A DNA stretch of 56,593 bases from Pradoshia eiseniae (GTDB taxonomy: Bacteria; Bacillota; Bacilli; Bacillales; Pradoshiaceae). Position 1 is the first letter of the stretch. Each line of letters opens with the position of its first letter. Below are positions 25,665 to 34,842 of the stretch, piece after piece. Under the pieces are notes generated by a model. The model did not search any database. It was given only the letters and a program-made list of their open reading frames with translations, and was not told the DNA's origin. A program made the translations under genes and the position numbers. The stretch lies in NCBI RefSeq assembly GCF_002946355.1, contig NZ_PKOZ01000015.1, forward strand, positions 1 to 56,593, read 5' to 3'.

Positions 25665-25814
25665 TTTGTAAATAAATGTGTTTCTATTAACTTTTAGCCT
25701 TTCCTTTCACCTGTCAGCTTTCATTGAAACGGGAGATAAGCCTTCCTGTTAGAAACTATTGGAAGAAAATTATACAATAAGGAAGATGACAGCAAAGACA
25801 AAGCGGGGGTTTAG

Positions 25815-26459
25815 ATGGATAAACTGACAACATATTCATTTTTTGACGTAATGGGGGAGCTTTTTTCTGAGGAAATTTCGTTTGCTGTAACGAATACGGA
25901 GGAGTATATCTTTTATCGCGCAAGTAAGCGTATTAATTTAAAGATTTCTCCTGGTGATCCAGTAAAGGAGGGAACGATTACATTTAAGGCGCTCCAATCG
26001 GGGGAAAAAACATCAGAATTCATTAGCCGAGATGTTCTTGGTGTACCTTACCATGGGATTGCAGTTCCATTTCATGAGGATGGTAAGATTGCCGGCTGCA
26101 TTACTGCTATTTATCCGGCACTAACGGAGGCTCGGTCTGTTGTGACGCTGAAGACAGCGGATGGATGGGTTCCGGTTTCCTATGAAGAAATATATTATAT
26201 TGAATCAAAGAATCGGAGAACATATGTGACTTCAAGTACACATACCGGTACAAATAAGAACACCCTGCAGGAGTTTGAATTTACCCTCCCAAAGGATAGC
26301 TTTATCCGTTGCCACCGATCTTATATAGTCAACGTGAAGCAAATTAAGGAAATCTATCTTGATACACATTCGACCTTTGTCCTTTCCATGAAGGATGGGC
26401 AGCTAATTCCAGTAAGCCAATCGTATTCAAGCTATTTCAGAAAAATGCTCGGCTTCTAA
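25815..26459 (+). CDS. LytTR-type DNA-binding regulator
   Basis: The 214-residue protein has an unassigned N-terminal domain of about 105 residues, possibly a small ligand-sensing domain. The C-terminal LytTR domain contains S-Y-E-E-I-Y-Y-I-E-S, F-I-R-C-H-R-S-Y-I-V-N and P-V-S-Q-S-Y. It lacks the receiver domain of classical LytR-type response regulators, so it probably responds to a small molecule or to protein partners. It lies directly upstream of, and is co-oriented with, a CoA-transferase gene, which it may control. GCGGGGG precedes the ATG. Confidence 0.88.
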   Translation: MDKLTTYSFFDVMGELFSEEISFAVTNTEEYIFYRASKRINLKISPGDPVKEGTITFKALQSGEKTSEFISRDVLGVPYHGIAVPFHEDGKIAGCITAIYPALTEARSVVTLKTADGWVPVSYEEIYYIESKNRRTYVTSSTHTGTNKNTLQEFEFTLPKDSFIRCHRSYIVNVKQIKEIYLDTHSTFVLSMKDGQLIPVSQSYSSYFRKMLGF

Positions 26460-26583
26460 AAAATGCTGCTTCGAACGTGGAAAATTCTGTCTCGTCTAAA
26501 AATTCAAGTAACCTATCGAAATGTGTCTGAATGGTGAAATTTATGAGGTACACTTATCAAAAAAACGATGAAAGAGTGATAAG

Positions 26584-28110
26584 ATGCAGCTCAATTTAGA
26601 TCGTATTCGAAACCATGCGTTACGTAACCGAATCGTTGAACCGGAAGAGGCGGCTACATGGATTAGTGACGGGATGACATTGGGATTAAGCGGATTTACT
26701 CGGGCAGGCGACGTGAAGGCTATTCCTGCAGCTCTTGTGAAACGGGCAGAAAAAGAAAACTTTAAGGTCAATATATACACTGGTGCTTCCATGGGTCCTG
26801 ATGTGGATAAATATTTAACTGAAGCTGGAATCATCAATAAGAGGCTTCCGTTCCAAGCAGAGCCCGTCATGCGTAAGCAAATTAACCAAGGAAATATGTA
26901 TTTCACTGATCAGCACTTATCACAGACATCCGAGTGGGTTCGCTCAGACGTATTGCCCTCTATTGATTACGCAATTTTGGAAGCGGTTTCTATTACAGAG
27001 GATGGTGTGATTATTCCAAGTACGTCTGTCGGAAACTCACAAATTTTTGCCGAAAAGGCTGAATCCATCATCATTGAAATTAATCTTGCACAGCCAGAAT
27101 GGCTGGAAGGACTGCATGATATTTATGATCCAGGACAGCAAGGAAGCAGAAAGCCGATTCCACTCGTGCATCCGGAAGATCGTATCGGAGAGATTGGAAT
27201 AAAGGTGGACCTAGACAAAATAAAGGGTATTGTCTTCTCAAACAAGCTGGATTCAGCTTCCACCATCGTGCCGCCTGATGAGGAAACCATCATCATGGCG
27301 AATCACTTGCTGACCTTCCTGCGTGAAGAGATAAAAGCAGGCCGATTGACGGAACAGCTTGCACCATTGCAGTCTGGTATCGGAACGGTCGCGAATGCGG
27401 TATTCCACGGATTTTTAGATTCAGAGTTCAATGACCTAGTGGTTTATTCTGAAGTGCTTCAAGATGCTGTGTTTGATTTAATGGACGCGGGCAAAATTAA
27501 ATTTGCATCCGGCTGTTCCATCACGCTTTCTGAAAAAGCGATGGAGAATCTGCTCACAAACTTCGAGAGATATGTAGACAAGCTTATCTTGCGTCCGCAG
27601 GAAATCTCCAATCATCCGGAATTAATCCGCCGAATGGGCTTGATTTCTATCAATACGGCTCTTGAAATAGATATCTATGGAAATGTCAATTCCACACATG
27701 TGTGCGGTACGAATATGATGAATGGTATTGGGGGCTCAGGCGACTTTGCAAGAAATGCCCGCTACGGCATCTTTGTCACGAAATCAATCGCCAAGGATGG
27801 CAAAATCTCCAGTATCGTGCCATTTGTATCCCATGTGGACCACACGGAGCATGATGTCGATGTGGTTGTTACAGAACAAGGATATGCAGACCTACGGGGA
27901 CTGGCGCCAAGAGAACGTGTCGGGGTAATCATCGAGAACTGTGCGCATCCGATGTATCGGAAACAGCTATGGGAATACTATACAGAAGCGTTAACACGAG
28001 GCGGACAAACGCCGCATCTTCTTGAAAAGGCTTTCTCATGGCACACAAACTATCAAACAAAAGGCACTATGCTCATGGAAGAGAAAGAATTGGCAGAGGT
28101 GGAAGGTTAA
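26584..28110 (+). CDS. Acetyl-CoA hydrolase/transferase family, probable succinate:acetate CoA-transferase
   Basis: The 508-residue protein resembles the Cat1/AarC/ScpC group. E290 in V-V-Y-S-E-V-L-Q-D sits where the glutamate that forms the CoA thioester is expected. The glycine-rich loops G-L-S-G-F-T-R-A-G and N-G-I-G-G-S-G-D-F-A-R-N-A are present. Such enzymes swap CoA between acetate, succinate and related acids, and some act as hydrolases. With pflB further along the window it could help handle acetyl-CoA and organic acids during overflow or fermentation. The upstream LytTR gene is a candidate regulator. Confidence 0.88.
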   Translation: MQLNLDRIRNHALRNRIVEPEEAATWISDGMTLGLSGFTRAGDVKAIPAALVKRAEKENFKVNIYTGASMGPDVDKYLTEAGIINKRLPFQAEPVMRKQINQGNMYFTDQHLSQTSEWVRSDVLPSIDYAILEAVSITEDGVIIPSTSVGNSQIFAEKAESIIIEINLAQPEWLEGLHDIYDPGQQGSRKPIPLVHPEDRIGEIGIKVDLDKIKGIVFSNKLDSASTIVPPDEETIIMANHLLTFLREEIKAGRLTEQLAPLQSGIGTVANAVFHGFLDSEFNDLVVYSEVLQDAVFDLMDAGKIKFASGCSITLSEKAMENLLTNFERYVDKLILRPQEISNHPELIRRMGLISINTALEIDIYGNVNSTHVCGTNMMNGIGGSGDFARNARYGIFVTKSIAKDGKISSIVPFVSHVDHTEHDVDVVVTEQGYADLRGLAPRERVGVIIENCAHPMYRKQLWEYYTEALTRGGQTPHLLEKAFSWHTNYQTKGTMLMEEKELAEVEG

Positions 28111-28500
28111 GAAGAATAGAGAGGCGCATTCTTAAGGGGAGAATGTCGTATCTATCATAGGTTTATACCTGGGAATATCTAATTGGGGGATTGGATGTTC
28201 CTCGCTCTGAAATACGAGCAAAGAGGTTTGGGGGATAACAAGGGGTAATAATATAGATATTGTTTAACAAAGGGCATCCATTAATGGACAGCCCTTTTTC
28301 TCTTGCGAAATGGATGATGGAGCAGCAAGGCGTATCTATTTCTATAGTCCACAGCCGTTCCCTGTTATTTTGACCAATTGCCATAGTGGGTATTGTAATT
28401 TCTGCTCTATCTCCTGACTGCATAAAAACGTCGGTTAGGATGTGTTTCTTCATAAAATATGCTAGACTGAGTGGACAATCGGAAAACAGGAGTGAGAGGT
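28111..28500. other. 390-bp gap with one terminator and no credible gene
   Basis: Apart from the terminator at 28270-28299, only short frames without ribosome binding sites occur. The right end must hold the promoter of the small HTH gene; ATGCTAGACT near 28460 is a possible extended -10. Confidence 0.45.
28270..28299 (+). terminator. Intrinsic terminator, probably of the CoA-transferase transcript
   Basis: AAGGGC and GCCCTT pair around a loop containing the self-complementary TCCATTAATGGA, followed by a T run. It lies 160 bases after the CoA-transferase stop. Confidence 0.7.
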
Positions 28501-28731
28501 ATGTACCTTTCTGTACAGGAAATGGCCGAATATTTGAACCTGCCGGCATCGTATTTGGAGCAGCTCATTCAGGAGAAGAAGATTCGTGCAGTCTACGACG
28601 GGGAGCAATATTTAATTAATCGTGATCAGTTCTCAAATTATCATGAACAGCTGGAAGTATACAGGAAGTTGTTTCAAGAGTGGCTTCATGAGCCAATTCC
28701 AGAGGACTGGGATGCCAAGGATGAAGATTGA
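28501..28731 (+). CDS. Small excisionase-type (MerR-like) helix-turn-helix protein
   Basis: The 76-residue protein begins M-Y-L-S-V-Q-E-M-A-E-Y-L-N-L-P and follows the HTH_17/excisionase pattern, with a second part K-K-I-R-A-V-Y-D-G-E-Q-Y-L-I-N. This fold binds DNA as a short winged helix. A tail of about 30 residues is acidic and aromatic. No integrase, attachment site or phage gene is adjacent, so it is more likely a chromosomal regulator than an excisionase. The start at 28501 is set by GGAGTGAGAGG directly upstream. Confidence 0.8.
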   Translation: MYLSVQEMAEYLNLPASYLEQLIQEKKIRAVYDGEQYLINRDQFSNYHEQLEVYRKLFQEWLHEPIPEDWDAKDED

Positions 28732-28737
28732 TCAAGT

Positions 28738-28775
28738 AAGAGGGAAGCACCTATTTAGGCGCTTCCCTCTCTTTT
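28738..28775 (+). terminator. Terminator after the small HTH gene
   Basis: GAGGGAAGC and GCTTCCCTC form a 9-bp stem followed by TCTTTT. It also lies at the 3' end of the convergent cstA unit. Confidence 0.85.
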
Positions 28776-28778
28776 CGT

Positions 28779-28982
28779 TTAACAGCAGCGTGATACCTTG
28801 CCATCCTTTGCATTATAGCGAGCTTCCTGAGCCTCGCAGAAAAATTGCTTGCGCGTGGGAACGGGTTCATCCGGATGGTGCTTTTTCATATGTTCAACAT
28901 AAGTCTCATAGCTTGGGACGCCTACTAAGAGACTAATGAATTGCTTTCGCAAAGAGAAGGCGTGTTTCAGTTGTTTCAGCAT
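28779..28982 (-). CDS. YbdD/YjiX family small protein, CstA partner
   Basis: The 67-residue protein contains G-V-P-S-Y-E-T-Y-V-E-H-M and H-P-D-E-P-V-P-T-R-K-Q-F-F, the hallmark of the YbdD/YjiX family, and ends in C-C. Members are nearly always encoded just after cstA, as here, and are needed for or modulate CstA-type pyruvate uptake in enterobacteria. The ATG at 28982 follows AAAGGAG at good spacing. It starts 18 bases after the cstA stop and is presumably co-transcribed. Confidence 0.88.
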   Translation of the reverse strand: MLKQLKHAFSLRKQFISLLVGVPSYETYVEHMKKHHPDEPVPTRKQFFCEAQEARYNAKDGKVSRCC

Positions 28983-28999
28983 GGATATCTCCTTTCTCA

Positions 29000-31066
29000 T
29001 CATACATTTCGGCTTACATATTCTGATTCATGCATGGTGATGGACTGACCTCTGATTAATTTAATCCAGATGCGAGCAGCTGAGATGAGGACAGTGATGA
29101 CGACAATCATAAAGACGGCTGTTAAACCGGTATTAAGATAGTCGTTGAAGATTACTTGCTTCATTTCACCTAAATCTTTAGCGGGCGCAAGCACTTCGCC
29201 GTTATCATAAGCCTCCTTGTACACCTTGGCATGGGATAAGAAGCCGATAGATATCTTCTCGTGAAAGATTTTTTGTAGGCCGGCTGTCATGGTAACAATG
29301 AGAATCCATGTGGTTGGAATTAGGGTGACCCAGACATACTTGGTTTTGCCCATCTTAAACAGGATGGTCGTGCCAAGCAGGAGGGCGATTCCAGCGAGCA
29401 TTTGGTTCGAGATTCCGAATAATGGCCACAGGGTGTTGATGCCGCCGAGCGGGTCGACAACGCCTTGATAGAGGAAGTAACCCCAGCCTAGCACGCAGAT
29501 GGCTGTTGCGATAATATTAGGAATCCACGATTCAGTCTTGGCGAATGGTTTGTAGAATGTACCCATTAAATCCTGAACCATAAAACGGCCCACCCGGGTT
29601 CCGGCATCAATGGTTGTCAGGATGAACAAGGCCTCAAAGAGAATGGCGAAATGGTACCAGAAGGCCATGAGGGCTTTTCCGCCAATTACTTGGGAGAAAA
29701 TATGTGCCATTCCAATCGCAAGTGTCGGAGCACCGCCTGTACGAGAAATGACGGATGATTCCCCGACATCATCAGCGAGTGTCGTTAAATCATCTGGGGT
29801 GATGGTATAGCCCCAGCTTGAGACGGTGGTCGCGACTGTTGCTGGATCTGTCCCAATCGCGGCGGCCGGACTGTTAATGGCAAAGTAAATGCCTGGTGTT
29901 AGAACACAGGCCGCAATCATTGCCATAACTGCGACAAATGATTCTGTCAGCATCGCCCCATATCCGATTGGACGAGCATGAGATTCACGTTCAATCATCT
30001 TCGGCGTCGTGCCGGAAGAGATGAGTGAGTGGAAGCCGGAGACCGCTCCGCAGGCGATGGTGATAAACAGGAATGGGAAGAGATTGCCCGAGAAGACAGG
30101 TCCTGTGCCATCGACGAATTGAGTCATTGCTGGCATTTCCAGATTAGGGGCAACAACGAGAATACCGATGGCAAGTCCGACAATCGTGCCAATCTTTAAG
30201 AACGTACTTAAGTAATCACGGGGCGCAAGTAAAAGCCAAACGGGCAGGACAGAGGCAATGAAACCGTAAATAATCAGCATGATGGCGATTTGTTCACCGG
30301 TAAAGGTAAACATGGCTGCCAATGTTTCGTGCTCTGAAACGTATTGACCAAAATAAATAGAAAGCAATAAAAGAATAATGCCAATAATGGATGCTTCACC
30401 AACACGGCCTGGCCGTAAGTACCTCATGTAAATACCCATGAAGACGGCAATTGGAATCGTAGCCGCAATCGTAAACATTCCCCAAGGGCTGTCTGTTAGC
30501 GCTTTCACGACAACTAAAGCTAACACGGCAAGAAGGATGACCATAATACCGAAGATGCCGACCATAGCGATAAATCCGGTGACAGGACCAATCTCCTCTT
30601 TAATCATTTCGCCAAGGGATTTACCATTGCGGCGGATGGAGCCGAATAAGATGACAAAATCCTGGACAGCCCCAGCTAAAACTACCCCGACAATAATCCA
30701 GATAGTTCCTGGCAGGTACCCCATCTGTGCAGCGAGAATTGGTCCTACCAGTGGACCGGCACCAGCAATGGCGGCGAAATGATGACCGAAGAGGACCCAT
30801 TTATTCGTCGGTACATAATCCTTCCCGTCATTGTTTAACTCAGCCGGTGTTTTCCTGTTGTCATCAAGATTAAAAACCTTATGTGCGATAAATTTACTAT
30901 AAAAGCGGTAGGCGATTGCATATGTACAGACAGCGGCAGTTAACAGCCAAATTGAATTGATTGTTTCCCCCTGATTTAATGCAAGTACCCCAAACCCGAC
31001 TGCCCCAAGAGCAGCGATGATCCCCCAAAGAAGGATGGAACGCAATGCTTTCACGAATCTTTTCAT
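29000..31066 (-). CDS. cstA: CstA family transporter (pyruvate/peptide uptake)
   Basis: The 688-residue protein has about 16-18 membrane segments and the CstA signatures G-H-H-F-A-A-I-A-G-A-G-P-L-V-G-P near residue 95 and F-H-S-L-I-S-S-G-T-T-P-K in the middle. CstA proteins import pyruvate and possibly peptides under carbon limitation. The ATG at 31066 directly abuts GGAG, whereas GTG at 31054 has more normal spacing, so the start may be four codons later. The small partner follows in the same unit. No LytST-type system is next to it, but the region upstream is shared with psuK. Confidence 0.92.
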   Translation of the reverse strand: MKRFVKALRSILLWGIIAALGAVGFGVLALNQGETINSIWLLTAAVCTYAIAYRFYSKFIAHKVFNLDDNRKTPAELNNDGKDYVPTNKWVLFGHHFAAIAGAGPLVGPILAAQMGYLPGTIWIIVGVVLAGAVQDFVILFGSIRRNGKSLGEMIKEEIGPVTGFIAMVGIFGIMVILLAVLALVVVKALTDSPWGMFTIAATIPIAVFMGIYMRYLRPGRVGEASIIGIILLLLSIYFGQYVSEHETLAAMFTFTGEQIAIMLIIYGFIASVLPVWLLLAPRDYLSTFLKIGTIVGLAIGILVVAPNLEMPAMTQFVDGTGPVFSGNLFPFLFITIACGAVSGFHSLISSGTTPKMIERESHARPIGYGAMLTESFVAVMAMIAACVLTPGIYFAINSPAAAIGTDPATVATTVSSWGYTITPDDLTTLADDVGESSVISRTGGAPTLAIGMAHIFSQVIGGKALMAFWYHFAILFEALFILTTIDAGTRVGRFMVQDLMGTFYKPFAKTESWIPNIIATAICVLGWGYFLYQGVVDPLGGINTLWPLFGISNQMLAGIALLLGTTILFKMGKTKYVWVTLIPTTWILIVTMTAGLQKIFHEKISIGFLSHAKVYKEAYDNGEVLAPAKDLGEMKQVIFNDYLNTGLTAVFMIVVITVLISAARIWIKLIRGQSITMHESEYVSRNV

Positions 31067-31139
31067 CTCCTTTCTAGATTATAAAGCTATCATATTACAT
31101 AATTTTGAATTTTTGAATAAATTTTCAATTAATTTTATA

Positions 31140-31169
31140 TTGTACACTATTGAAACAATTGTTTATAAT
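31140..31169 (+). promoter_or_regulatory. Promoter with overlapping palindrome upstream of psuK
   Basis: TTGTAC (31140-31145) is followed after 18 bases by a perfect TATAAT (31164-31169), a convincing sigma-A promoter. The perfect 12-bp palindrome AAACAATTGTTT (31153-31164) fills the spacer and touches the -10, as expected for a repressor operator. The PsuK protein itself carries an N-terminal helix-turn-helix and is a candidate ligand. Confidence 0.65.
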
Positions 31170-31200
31170 GTAGACAAATGTTTATGAAGGGTTGAATCCG

Positions 31201-32313
31201 ATGAATGAAAAAGAGAGTCAGATCTTTCATTTAATAAAAGAAAACCCGTTTATTACTCAGAATGAGATAGCGGGGAAATTGAATCTCTCAAGGAGTGCGA
31301 TAGCCGGTTATATATCTTCCCTGACCAAACAAGGAAAGCTTTTGGGAAGGGCCTATATCCTGCCGGAGGACAAGCGGATTGTCTGCATTGGGGGGGCGAA
31401 TATGGACCGGAAGTCGATGCTTGAGCAAGTATTTTGCCTTGAAACGTCTAATCCCGTGCGGACAACCTCAACCCTTGGCGGTGTTGCCCGTAATATTGCG
31501 GAGAATTTAGGAAGATTAGGCGCAGATGTTCACTTGCTGACGATAGTCGGTGATGACAGAGAAGGCAAGGAAGTCCTGGCAAGAACAAACGAGTACGTAA
31601 AAATCCTTCCTTCATTAGAAGTTGCCGGGCAATCAACAGGTACATATACAGCCATCTTGGATGAGCAAGGGAATATGGCGGTTGCCCTTGCTGATATGGG
31701 CATCTATGATACGGTAGATATCCCATTCATCGAAAAACGATGGTCACACATTGCGGCAAGTGCCATGGTATTGCTTGATACAAACTTTCCTAAAGAGGTC
31801 ATCGGCTATATTATTGAGCGCTGTACGAATGAGGGAATCCCTGTTTCTGTGGTCCCGGTATCCATTCCGAAATTGGATCGGCTTCCAGAGGACTTGCGCG
31901 ACCTGGAATGGCTTATCTTGAACAGGGAAGAGGCTGAGGTGCTTTCAGGCATGACGGTCAACAACGATGATTCCGTTCAGCTAGCTGCCAGTCGGATTCT
32001 TGCGCAAGGTATTCGTAATGTTGTTATTACACGCAGCGAAAAGGGATTATATTATGCGAATAACACAGGAGAGAGCGGCTTCCTCATCGGACAGCCAGCT
32101 GATTCAGTCGTTGATGTGACCGGAGCAGGGGATTCGCTCGCATCAGGCATCATGCTTGGTGCCATTGAAGGCTATTCCATCTTAGAGTCCTGCCAATATG
32201 GAATGGCTTGTGCCTCTATGACAATTCGTTCAAGTGAAACGGTCAGCCCAGCTTTAAATCGCCCATCACTTGAGAAGGAAAAAGAATCATTATTTCAAAA
32301 GGAGACCAACTAA
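31201..32313 (+). CDS. psuK: Pseudouridine kinase with N-terminal helix-turn-helix (PfkB family)
   Basis: The protein has 370 residues. Residues 1-55 form a winged helix-turn-helix ([20 protein letters not shown]). The rest is a PfkB/ribokinase domain with [12 protein letters not shown] and the catalytic [12 protein letters not shown]. It phosphorylates pseudouridine to pseudouridine 5'-phosphate, the substrate of the next gene's product. The added DNA-binding domain suggests that it also controls its own operon. AAGGG supports the ATG at 31201 rather than the TTG at 31192. Confidence 0.9.
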   Translation: MNEKESQIFHLIKENPFITQNEIAGKLNLSRSAIAGYISSLTKQGKLLGRAYILPEDKRIVCIGGANMDRKSMLEQVFCLETSNPVRTTSTLGGVARNIAENLGRLGADVHLLTIVGDDREGKEVLARTNEYVKILPSLEVAGQSTGTYTAILDEQGNMAVALADMGIYDTVDIPFIEKRWSHIAASAMVLLDTNFPKEVIGYIIERCTNEGIPVSVVPVSIPKLDRLPEDLRDLEWLILNREEAEVLSGMTVNNDDSVQLAASRILAQGIRNVVITRSEKGLYYANNTGESGFLIGQPADSVVDVTGAGDSLASGIMLGAIEGYSILESCQYGMACASMTIRSSETVSPALNRPSLEKEKESLFQKETN

Positions 32314-32314
32314 C

Positions 32315-33232
32315 ATGAATGAATGGATTAAATTATCTGAGGAAGTAAAAGAAGCGAAGAAAAACGGAACGCCAATCGTTGCGTTGGAATCTACCATTAT
32401 CTCACACGGGATGCCATACCCGCAAAACGTGCAAACGGCGCGTGAAGTGGAAGCCATCATCCGTGAAGAGGGTGCCGTTCCAGCAACTATGGCTGTCATT
32501 GATGGTGTTCTTCGAATTGGCTTAAGTGACGAAGAGCTTGAATTCTTCGGGAAGACAAAAGGCATTGCTAAAGCAAGCCGCCGTGATATGCCATATTTGG
32601 TTGCAGCGAAGAAAAATGGCGCGACAACTGTTTCGGCAACAATGATCTGCGCGCAGCTTGCCGGCATCAAAACATTTGTTACAGGCGGAATTGGCGGTGT
32701 TCACCGCGGTGCTGAGACGACAATGGATATCTCTGCTGACCTTCAAGAATTGGCGAAGACAGATGTAGCGGTTATTTGTGCAGGTGCCAAATCCATCCTC
32801 GATCTTGGTTTAACAATGGAATACCTTGAAACTCAAGGGGTACCGGTTGTTGGCTATCAAACGGATAAATTGCCATCCTTCTTTACGAGAACTAGCCCAT
32901 TCGATGTGAATTATCGCTTAGACACAGCAACAGAAGTGGCTGAAATGATGAAGGCGAAATGGGATATGAATCTTGAAGGCGGAATGGTTATCGCAAACCC
33001 AATTCCAGAAGAATTCGCTATGGAGGACAGCTTCATTAACAAAGTAATTGACGAAGCGGTTAAAGAGGCTGAATCCCTTGGTATTACTGGCAAGGACGTA
33101 ACACCATTCCTTCTTGGAAAAATTAAAGACGTTACAGAAGGTAAGAGTCTTGAAGCTAATATCGCATTAGTAAAAAACAATGCGAAGGTTGGCGCTCAAA
33201 TTGCTGTTGCTTTCGGGAAAATCTCTCAATAA
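32315..33232 (+). CDS. psuG: Pseudouridine-5'-phosphate glycosidase
   Basis: The 305-residue protein has the PsuG hallmarks: [17 protein letters not shown] near the start, [11 protein letters not shown] in the middle and P-V-V-G-Y-Q-T-D further on. It splits the C-C glycosidic bond of pseudouridine 5'-phosphate to give uracil and ribose 5-phosphate. AAGGAGACC stands before the ATG, two bases after the psuK stop, so the two form one operon for breakdown of pseudouridine from RNA turnover. The longer frame from 32270 lies inside psuK. Confidence 0.96.
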   Translation: MNEWIKLSEEVKEAKKNGTPIVALESTIISHGMPYPQNVQTAREVEAIIREEGAVPATMAVIDGVLRIGLSDEELEFFGKTKGIAKASRRDMPYLVAAKKNGATTVSATMICAQLAGIKTFVTGGIGGVHRGAETTMDISADLQELAKTDVAVICAGAKSILDLGLTMEYLETQGVPVVGYQTDKLPSFFTRTSPFDVNYRLDTATEVAEMMKAKWDMNLEGGMVIANPIPEEFAMEDSFINKVIDEAVKEAESLGITGKDVTPFLLGKIKDVTEGKSLEANIALVKNNAKVGAQIAVAFGKISQ

Positions 33233-33241
33233 GAATGCAGG

Positions 33242-33268
33242 CTGCCGGAGAAATTCCGGCAGTTTTTT
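33242..33268 (+). terminator. Intrinsic terminator of psuKG
   Basis: CTGCCGGA and TCCGGCAG form an 8-bp stem followed by six Ts. Confidence 0.92.
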
Positions 33269-33359
33269 AGTGTCTTATGGGGTTTCTTTGCTTTCATTTT
33301 GATACAATGAGAAGAGAAATAGGTACTGGATTAAAATTTGCGCTAGGGAGTGTTTTTGC

Positions 33360-34346
33360 ATGAACTATGCAACGATTGGAACGAGCATGATTACTGAACA
33401 CTTTATTGAAGCAGCTGCTGAAAGCGGACAGCTCACATTAAAGGCAATCTATTCAAGAGATTTAGAGAAGGCCACACGCTTTGCCAACCAATATGAGGTG
33501 AAACTCGTATTCAATCAGCTTGATGAATTGGCCAGCTGTGAGGAGATTGAGGTCGTATACATAGCGTCTCCGAACTCTATTCATTATGAGCAGGCGATTT
33601 TCCTGATGGAGCACGGTAAACATATCATTTGTGAGAAACCAATGTTTACGAGCATGAAAGAATGGGAGAAGGCCTTTGAGACAGCAAGAAAGAATAACGT
33701 CTTTTTATTTGAGGCGATGAGAACCATCCATACGCCAAACTTTAAACTATTGAAGGATAAAATAGATTGCGTCGGCCCAATCAGAAACGTCAACCTTCAA
33801 TATATGAAATACTCCTCCCGCTATGATCAATACCTTGAGGGAGAGGTACCGAATATCTTCTCAGCCGAATTTGCAGGGGGAGCTCTTGTTGACTTAGGCG
33901 TTTATCCGCTCTATATGGCGATTGCCCTGTTTGGAGAGCCGGAGTCAAGTGTGTATGTACCGGTCATGCTTAAGAGCGGTGTCGACGGCGGCGGTACGCT
34001 AGTCCTTAAATACAATGATTTCGTATGTACTATTTTGTGCTCCAAAATAACAGATTCCTATGGTTCGAACGAAATTCTTGGAGAGAAGGGCAATCTCATC
34101 TTCCCTGGATCGGGAACCGTCGAAAAGATAGAATTTATTGACCGTGAAACAAAGGTATGCGAACCATTTTCCGCCGCGCAAACGGACAAGGATATGGTCT
34201 ATGAAATCGAGGTGTTCACTGACATTATCAAGACAGGTGATCAAGAGCGGTATGAAGAATTGACAAACCTGAGTGGTCTTGTTTTGAATATCATGGAAGA
34301 GGCAAGAAAGAAATGCGGCATCATTTTTGGGCCAGATAAATCATAA
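33360..34346 (+). CDS. Gfo/Idh/MocA family oxidoreductase
   Basis: The 328-residue protein has an N-terminal Rossmann fold beginning Y-A-T-I-G-T-S-M-I-T. E-K-P-M occurs near residue 96 (the conserved EKP of the family), followed by a C-terminal alpha/beta domain with G-G-A-L-V-D-L-G-V-Y-P. Family enzymes oxidise or reduce sugars or inositols with NAD(P); the substrate is not evident. AGGGAG precedes the ATG. It is probably monocistronic, with a weak hairpin and T run shortly after the stop. Confidence 0.88.
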   Translation: MNYATIGTSMITEHFIEAAAESGQLTLKAIYSRDLEKATRFANQYEVKLVFNQLDELASCEEIEVVYIASPNSIHYEQAIFLMEHGKHIICEKPMFTSMKEWEKAFETARKNNVFLFEAMRTIHTPNFKLLKDKIDCVGPIRNVNLQYMKYSSRYDQYLEGEVPNIFSAEFAGGALVDLGVYPLYMAIALFGEPESSVYVPVMLKSGVDGGGTLVLKYNDFVCTILCSKITDSYGSNEILGEKGNLIFPGSGTVEKIEFIDRETKVCEPFSAAQTDKDMVYEIEVFTDIIKTGDQERYEELTNLSGLVLNIMEEARKKCGIIFGPDKS

Positions 34347-34497
34347 GACCAGCAAAAGGGGCAGCAGGAGAGGGCTGTCTCTTTTTGTTTCAAAAATTCA
34401 CATAATGACCATAAAATACATGTTTGTTTAAAAGGAAAAGTGGAATGAAAAGAGTGTAGGAGTATGGATAAAAATCAAAAAATGAGGTGGATAAAAA

Positions 34498-34806
34498 ATG
34501 AGTACCATCCGTGATATGGTCAATAAGGCGTTCTCTTTTGGTTTAGGGGCAGCAATCGTGAGCAAGGAACAGATTGAGAAGTATGTGGATGAAATGGTTA
34601 AGCGCGGCGAGGTGTCTGAACAGGAATCCAAGGACATGGTCAATGATTTAATGGTACGTGGTGAGGAGCGCCAGAAAGAGTTCGAGCAGCAAGTCAACAT
34701 GAAAGTCAAGCTTCGTCTTCAAGAAATGGACATCGCAACAAAAGAAGATATCGAAAGACTAGAGCAAAGAATTGCCGCATTGGAATTAAAACAAAATCAG
34801 CAATAA
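34498..34806 (+). CDS. Phasin-like coiled-coil protein, UbiB-associated
   Basis: The 102-residue helical protein has a hydrophobic patch S-F-G-L-G-A-A-I-V near residues 12-21. A motif S-K-E-Q-I-E-K-Y-V-D-E-M-V follows, with a C-terminal coiled coil ending E-Q-R-I-A-A-L-E-L-K. It matches the phasin-like/PHA-synthesis-regulator type proteins that often precede an AarF/UbiB kinase gene in Firmicutes. No PHA genes are nearby. GAGGTGG precedes the ATG, and the UbiB gene follows after 36 bases. Confidence 0.8.
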   Translation: MSTIRDMVNKAFSFGLGAAIVSKEQIEKYVDEMVKRGEVSEQESKDMVNDLMVRGEERQKEFEQQVNMKVKLRLQEMDIATKEDIERLEQRIAALELKQNQQ

Positions 34807-34842
34807 AGCTATTTAGGACCAATAGAGTAGGGGTGGAGACGA

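Noticed and set aside
28501-28731. Prophage or integrative element marked by an excisionase-like gene
   Set aside because: No integrase, repressor, structural gene or attachment-site repeat is found around it. Small MerR-type HTH proteins are common chromosomal genes.
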